From NCBI GenBank assembly GCA_021292105.1, contig CM037857.1:39470916-39534915 (forward strand): 64,000 nt of DNA. Reading direction: 5' to 3'. Both the position numbers and the translations under genes were made by a program. This document shows, piece after piece, positions 58,120 through 64,000 of the stretch. Position 1 is the first letter of the stretch; every line of letters begins with the position of its first letter. The notes beneath the pieces are model-generated. The model was not told where the DNA came from and did no database searches. It was given only the letters and a program-made list of their open reading frames with translations. This stretch comes from Anadara kagoshimensis. Lineage: Eukaryota > Mollusca > Bivalvia > Arcoida > Arcidae.

Positions 58120-58910
58120 AGGTCAAAAAGTTCTACTACTAGTACAGATCACCACTACTATAAATGCAAATTCTAATTCAATCTGTATGTAACAACAGTT
58201 TTCATTGGCTGACGTCAAAAATTTGTGACAGTATAACCACCGATATACTGTCGCAAATTCCGACAGTATAATCACAATATACTGCTGCAAATTTTCCGGG
58301 TACTTGCACGTGCGCATTCGGTACCGAACGATCTTGATGGATTAATGGAAACTGACACAGGTTAGATATATCAATCGAGGATGAATATTTTCCTCTCATT
58401 GAAAATATTACACTGTTAGTGGTGTAGGATTCTTTTACGCACACGCCAAAACTCGATTTGTAAACAAATATTTGCATCAGATCAGGCCACCATCCGTGTC
58501 TTCGTTAAATGACGTCATCAAATTTTGTTGACATTCTTGCGTAAAATGATTATGACGTCATGAATATAGTGTCTATAAGTGATCGTGTCTCATCCGGAAG
58601 GCACTTTACTTTTTCATAGAATCAGATTTAAAAGTCAGAGAAATCAAATAATGCAAGAAATGGTTCGTGTGATCTGTCTCAACCAGTTCAAATGGATTTG
58701 GAAAATCCCCGAGTTATTTATAGTATCGTTTTCGGAAAATGCTTACCATATCCTTTAAAGTATGTTTTGAATTAGAATAGGGATAACTGTCGCAAATAAC
58801 GTTTTATTGGCGACGCTGACGCGTCTTCAATAAAACTAATTTGCGACAGTATAACCACCGATATACGTCTGCAAATCGAAAATAACAAGACAGTTATCCC
58901 CTAAATGTGT
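58120..58910. mobile_element. Foldback/MITE cluster with CRE-like sites
   Basis: 'gacagtataaccaccgatat' occurs at about 58228 and 58854, and inverted forms lie nearby. At 58784-58906 'agggataactgtcgcaaata' and 'acagttatccccta' form the ends of a hairpin with an inner pair 'gttttattg/caataaaac'. TGACGTCA occurs at about 58511 and 58552. Likely one or two nested foldback elements. Confidence 0.55.
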
Positions 58911-59724
58911 AAATGTTAGGATATTTTGGTTTCTAGGTGACAAATTGACTTGTAGAAGATATTTGTAAGTCGTCTATCTCTCAAACTGAAGAGGACTGAA
59001 GTTTTTTGACGCCTATCTATTAGTATGTCTGGATAGTTTGAAGACAATAAGTTTAGTTATGGGATGTCTTATCTGAATGAAAAGCGTTCGCTTACTGGGG
59101 ATATTAAAGCAACGTTGCGTACCAGGTCAAACTAAGAACTATTTAAGTCACTACAATAAATGCTACGTGTATATTTAAGTTTGTAGATGGTGTCTTGATA
59201 GATATTAGATGTTAGTGAGTCAAAATCAAGCATATTTATCCAAATTCCAATCACAAACTTATTGCTCATTCAAGCAACGGTTACTATCTGTGGATACAGA
59301 TGTTTAGTTATTGTTTTTTTTTGATTCGCTTTAAGAATAAATTGAATAATACAAAGAAGTATAGGTTAATATTTGCACCTAGCATTTTGATTTGTCAGAC
59401 CTTTTATGTTTTTAAGCATGAGAATTTTAAAACATTTAATTTAATTCTCGACAAATACATGTTTTTGTATTTCTAGGCCATAAAGATATTTTTATTTTAT
59501 TTACATTATTTAAAATAAGAAAAGAAATAACTCCACTGGTTGTTTATTTTAACCTAACGTAAATATTTTTTTCGAAATAGGATTATTATTTATTTATGTT
59601 GTGCTTCGCGAATTATGCAATGAGCAAAATGTCCAATTGAAAAAGAGAAACTAATTCAATTTCTATATTGAGGAAAAACTAGAACACTAGACATAGTGAC
59701 TAAATGGCACCCCCGGTGAGAAAC

Positions 59725-59900
59725 TAACATACTAATCCATGTCCAAATTACATTCCAAAAACAAAATGAAACCTTGAAAATAAGACATTAGGTTAAGCAG
59801 GTAAACTTCCACCAAGGAAGTGAGGTCGGGTGACCCGGAGGGGCAAACAACTCTTGTTTAGCTAGCTACATCCTTCATGTGCTAATATTTGTGTCTTCAA
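59725..59900 (-). repeat. RT-associated dispersed repeat, representative full copy
   Basis: The order is 'aacatactaatccatgtcca', 'acattccaaaaacaaa', 'acattaggttaagcaggtaa', 'acttccaccaaggaagtgag', 'gtcgggtgacccggagggg', 'gctagctacatccttcatgt'. About 175 bp, non-coding. This is the clearest minus copy and can serve as a seed for the family. Confidence 0.65.
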
Positions 59901-61185
59901 GAACTAGTTAAATGCGGTATATTTGGCATTTACAGATGTCATATTACTTGGTATTGTTTAGAAACAAGTATATTATACATTATCAATAATCAAAAACCTT
60001 AGACATATTAAATCCATAGTAACATTATATTTAACTAAAACATGGAAAAATCCATCACTTTCTACATGAATTAGTGTTACATTTTTATTTAATTGTTATC
60101 GGGTTAAACTAACTACAGGTTACGAAATTACAAAAATAGAATAACATTATACATACAAATACAAAACATACCATGTATTTGTTTTGTAATGTTTAGATAA
60201 CTATTTCAAAAATTGAAAACTCTTATTCCACCACTGAAACACCTATTGTGAAATTATATAACATTGAAAAATATATGTTAATATATATTATGTTATTGCT
60301 GAACATAGTTATCGACCATTAACATTTATAACAGATACTAAACTAAAACATAATAAAAAATAACATAAATTGCATCTTAACAAAGTTCAATGACATTGAC
60401 AATGGAGATATAGAACTGCCGTTTCAGAGTTCATGTTAACAATATACAAAATAATGTTAGTCTATGAAGTACATTATGTAAAGTGTCTGTAACTTAAACG
60501 TTAAATGTTATTCTGTAGTAACGAATACGAATGATCATAAAGAATGTGATAAGCTGACTGTATATTGTAAATCATGAAATTTTCGCGTAAATCGTGAGAA
60601 AGACAAATCCTGAAATTATGTGATTGAAAATAAAATTGTTCAAAAAAAAACTCAGTTGACAGGTGAGTATACGTAGATTTGTACATGAAAAAAGATAGCA
60701 TGCGATTTTACTTGCAATATCGAAAAAACTCCATGCCATTGAAGAACAAACTCGCAAAAAAAAAATAATTATTTTACATGATGCGCATGTAATACATTAT
60801 GACTATAAAAATCATGACATGAACAGAGATATCAAGATTCCATCACTAGTATAAAAATATCTTTATAGCATAACTTACGTTTGTGCAACTAAACAAAACT
60901 AAAAAGATATCAGCATATTTACTTTACCATATTACGTCAATAAAACTATTGAAATGTTGTTTTGTTGCAAATTATATTGTTTTTTTTTTAGGAAATCACT
61001 AATTATAAAACTGTCAAGCTGACAAATGCACAAAGCAGAACAGTGCTACTGATGTTATTAATACATCCCAGGAAAATATAAACAGGTTATAGTTCATTAC
61101 AATTTTAAAATTGTCGTTTGTACTGTAGCATATGTCACAAGTATTACAACGATGTATAATCTAATTCTATTTCATTTGTGACCAT

Positions 61186-61191
61186 TTTATT
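61186..61191 (-). terminator. Polyadenylation signal of the minus-strand 3' gene
   Basis: AATAAA on the minus strand, 28-33 bases after the TGA at 61219-61221. Closeness to the stop and the lack of another candidate make it likely, with a very short 3'UTR. Confidence 0.5.
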
Positions 61192-61218
61192 CAGTTTTAA
61201 TATTGTCTTGTAACTGTA

Positions 61219-63816
61219 TCACTTGTCCAAATTTACAGTGAAATGTGAATTCATTTGTATTTCACTTGCTGATTGTGGGGTGATATAATCCTCTTCTGTT
61301 TCAACATTACTGTTCCTGTAAGATAACAAAATACGCTTAATCTTAAAACTCACTTTTCACAATAAAAATAAATCATATGTTTGAAATTTTCCCTTTTTCA
61401 TCAAATTACTTATAAATAATGGATAAGATGTCAGTCTACAAATCAGGGCCTCTCACCGCTGTGAGTAAAAGTCCCGCTCAGACCACATGTGGAAAAGTGA
61501 ATTTTTCTTGCCGTTGCTCTTACCTTTTCATACGGTATAATGTGACTTATGGAGTGGTACGCGCTTGTCTCGCGAAGTGACTCGATGAGCTAACATTTAA
61601 CGTCGCTAAAAGTAAGAGTGTGCGCTGTAAAAGCAGAGCATAAACACACTCGTACTTCACATTGATACACGAACTTGTTCATAGAATAATCCATAGAAAT
61701 AAAGTAATTCTCGTCGCGAATAGCTGATGCGACGTAAGCAATATTAAACAGCATTACTTTCTAATAAAATCAAACATACTGTTTTATGTTCAATCACAAT
61801 CAAAACCAAATTTTGCAAATCTTGCAAATTTGTTATACACGTTTCTACTAGGAAGTGAGGCCGGATGGTCACTACTTGAGAGGGTGATATAATTTGTGTT
61901 CATTTTCAGTCAAATGAGCTTTTTATTTTTGCATGTACCTTTCATAGGTCATTGCAGAAGATGAGCCTTACAATAGTATCATAACCATAAAACAGTCCAC
62001 ATTATCCAATGTCAGCCCAAAGTAATGAGTTTATTATTATACCCCCGCTTAAAAAGTGGGGTATATAGTAATAGGGGTGTCTGTTCGTCCTTCCGTTACA
62101 CCTTAGGGTACCTATCTTTTATCCAAAACTCCTCCTAAACCCTTCAATGGATTTTCATGAAACTTTCACACAATCTTTGTGATATAATGTAGAAGTGCAC
62201 CTTTTATTTAAAAAATTGATCTGATGGATTTTTTTATGTGAGGGAGCGGGGGGTATTTTTGTTAGCTTGTGGCTCACAGTTTTTCTAGTTAATTCTGTTT
62301 GATTTTTCCATCATTAACGGTAACACTATGCGGTGGCCCTGATTGCAGTTGCAAGTACATTTTAATTACATCTTTTTATTGTTTTGTTTTGGTATATGTG
62401 GATGTAGACACAAGAGTGAATTGTACATACGTGGATTTATTATTGCCTGGTATGCATTACCTTCTGTACCGCCTTGTGTATTATCAAGTCTCTCATATAT
62501 AGAAACGTTCCTGTAAATTTTTTTAAATACATTTGTACATGAAAGATATTATTGAGAAAACAAACATACTTATCTATATCCAAAGAATAACAAAAACAAA
62601 AAATACAAATCAAATACAAACATACTAATTCGTGTCCAAATCAAAATCCCAAAGCAAAGTCAAAACAATGAAACTGAAAAGTAAGTTCAACACGTGGACT
62701 TCCAATTGAAAGATAAGGTCGGGTGCTTCGAAATGATAACCACTTCTCAATCAGCTAGATACATCCGTCATGTTTGTAATGGATGTGTAGTATTTTAGAG
62801 AATTGCTAGAACAAAAATAACAAACATGTACCGAGGTTGCTTTCTAACTGTCCATTGTTGCAAAGATATACATCCTCTACAGAACTATATTAGATTGTTA
62901 CTTGTAAATTTTGCATCAGATTCATATGGATACATAATGAAACATTAATCTTTTGGTGTTTGTGATTCATATTGTATAATGAAAGCCCCCATTTGTTCGG
63001 ATAAAAACACGACATTGCATTTGTATAAATCAATTTCCTTATGACAAAAAAGTTTTATTCATGAAAATATAAAATGCGATATGTCCGAAAAAAAAAAACA
63101 AATTGTAAATAAAATAAAATAAATCGGAAAATTTCCTCGGCAGTAAATTTTCTCAAAACATCATTTAAAGGTATTCATGTACTTTATTTTAGCGTCCTTG
63201 TATAAGAGTCAGTGCAGATGCAAGTGAATTATTCGAAAACAAAATATTCGCAAATATTTTTTTTGCATCTTTTTACTCTCGTTAACGTCAAAAAATAATA
63301 CGAACACAAAAAAGTTTCCCGATTGACAATAGACTCATCAATTTAAATGATATTATTAATATCATAATAATGGTAATTATGATATACTTTTTGATTAATA
63401 CGATGTTAAAACATGAAATCAAAAACAAAGAAATTATTTAATAACCGAATAACAATCAAAAAGTAAAGTTAACACTTTAAAGCTGACAAATTAAGTCAGA
63501 CACGTGGACTTCCACCAGGGAAATGAGGCCAGGTGTTCTGGCAGGGTAAGCACTCTTGTTATTGCTAAAATATTTAATAAATTTTTAGCAAAAGCTCTAG
63601 AAGGCCTGGCTTAACATATCGATTGTGTAAATCGGATTAAATAGATACAGTTATAACAATATTTGTCATTGAAACCTGTTCGTGTTCAGATATGATGATA
63701 CTTATATTTTTATTAAATTGAAAAAATAGAAAGAAAATGTAAGTAATGAGAACAATAAAACAAGTAGAAAAAATTATTGAAACCGACTTACTCTGCAGTT
63801 TGTTCCGCAGCATTGG
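61219..63816 (-). CDS. Last two coding exons of a gene ending in an acidic tyrosine-containing tail
   Basis: Exon 63816-63792 (25 nt; acceptor GCATTTCAG, donor GTAAGT) joins exon 61315-61219 (acceptor TTATCTTACAG) with matching phase 2. The combined peptide reads NAAEQTAENSNVETEEDYIT, then PQSASEIQMNSHFTVNLDK and a stop. The EEDYI motif and acidic, Ser/Thr-rich nature recall cytoplasmic tails of scavenger-type (MEGF10-like) or immunoglobulin-type receptors in molluscs, but there is too little sequence to name the family. Upstream exons would lie beyond 64000. Confidence 0.5.
61423..61690 (+). mobile_element. tRNA-like SINE, second type
   Basis: 'aatcagggcctctcaccgct' and 'gtgagtaaaagtcccgctca' look like the anticodon-to-T-arm half of a tRNA-like head with an eroded B box. 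The body has 'gaccacatgtggaaaagtga', 'ttgccgttgctcttacct', 'tacgcgcttgtctcgcgaag' and ends 'gcagagcataaacacactc'. It lies in the last intron of the minus gene, in the opposite sense. Confidence 0.5.
61765..61890 (-). repeat. RT-associated dispersed repeat, minus copy
   Basis: 'tttatgttcaatcacaatc', 'ttctactaggaagtgaggcc' and 'ggatggtcact' match the family; truncated at the end with 'gctagctacatc'. Confidence 0.45.
62037..62290 (+). mobile_element. 'tatacccccgc' interspersed element
   Basis: It starts 'ttattatacccccgcttaaa' with an immediate 'aagtggggtatata' fold, followed by 'tgtctgttcgtccttccg'. I know this opening, with its run of 'tccgtccg', as a very common mollusc interspersed repeat. 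A related 'tccgtccgtccg' region is at 22215-22235. Non-coding. Confidence 0.6.
62570..62790 (-). repeat. RT-associated dispersed repeat, minus copy
   Basis: 'aacatactaattcgtgtcca', 'atcaaaatcccaaagcaaag', 'aacacgtggacttccaattg', 'gtcgggtgcttcgaaatgat' and 'cagctagatacatccgtcat' give the full order of the family. Confidence 0.6.
63420..63570 (-). repeat. RT-associated dispersed repeat, minus copy
   Basis: 'aaaagtaaagttaacacttt', 'aaagctgacaaattaagtca', 'gacacgtggacttccaccag' and 'ggaaatgaggccaggtgttc' match the family. It lies 0.2 kb from the 25-nt exon at 63792-63816. Confidence 0.6.
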
Positions 63817-64000
63817 CTGAAATGCACAAACAAATACAAATCTAATCGTGAGGGATTTAAATACATAATTAGATAAATATCTTACCAAATACGAAACAAT
63901 TCAGATTATCTAATTAGCTAAGTATGTATGAACAGACAACACCATTAAAGTCATTTATGCCCTAAAATAAAATATTTTGGCGGTATACTTATTGGTTTTA

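Larger units (their letters stand above)
57328..61218. other. Gene-free interval between convergent genes
   Basis: It holds the RT remnant (57715-58060), foldback DNA (58120-58910) and a dispersed repeat (59725-59900). Between 58920-59700 and 59910-61180 there is only AT-rich sequence with no supported exon. Confidence 0.55.

Noticed and set aside
63637-63888. 83-codon minus ORF with a hydrophobic stretch resembling a transmembrane segment
   Set aside because: It crosses the splice sites of the 25-nt exon in a different frame and its hydrophobicity is explained by AT-rich intronic sequence.

Overview
The window looks like about 64 kb of an AT-rich, intron-rich, repeat-dense invertebrate nuclear genome. 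A bivalve mollusc is my best guess. Reasons are an nSTAND3-type NTPase gene with ankyrin repeats (a family expanded in molluscs), tRNA-derived SINEs, the 'tatacccccgc' element and TGACCT-rich interspersed arrays of a kind I associate with bivalves, and long GA/CT microsatellites. Species cannot be read from the sequence alone. Genes were built by hand from ORFs, GT/AG splice sites and intron-phase bookkeeping. No transcript data or searches were available.

Layout. (1) 1-11725, minus strand: a multi-exon gene predicted to encode a basic N-terminus, a SAM-like fold, an acidic repetitive linker, a coiled linker, an nSTAND3 P-loop NTPase and the start of ankyrin repeats, running off the left edge. 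One of its exons may have been recruited from a Penelope-like reverse transcriptase remnant, and its reading frame shifts by one base between the NTPase and the ankyrin part. (2) 11726-25428: gene-free DNA between divergent genes, with RT-element fossils, a 60-bp satellite, MITEs and nine GA/CT tracts. (3) 25429-40763, plus strand: a complete 14-exon, 460-residue ortholog of the adaptor SH3BP2 (PH domain, proline-rich middle, C-terminal SH2); introns hold a 31-bp satellite, a 64-bp array abutting an exon, SINEs and MITEs. (4) 40764-49319: no gene recognised; an imperfect GAT tract, 36-bp and 101-bp tandem arrays. (5) 49320-57327, plus strand: an unrecognised gene, modelled as 288 residues in nine exons, with an acidic N-terminus and a Cys-rich hydrophobic stretch. 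An optional exon would break its frame. (6) 57328-64000: more RT-element fossils and foldback DNA, then on the minus strand the last two coding exons of a gene whose product ends in an acidic, tyrosine-containing tail.

The phases of every exon join reported as a model agree, and each complete model sums to a multiple of three. SH3BP2 is a signalling adaptor and nSTAND/ankyrin proteins are innate-immune-like sensors, but nothing here shows that they work together. The strongest candidates for something new are the composite SAM-repeat-nSTAND3-ANK gene with its possible transposon-derived exon, the unrecognised Cys-rich gene, and several places where tandem repeats meet splice sites.
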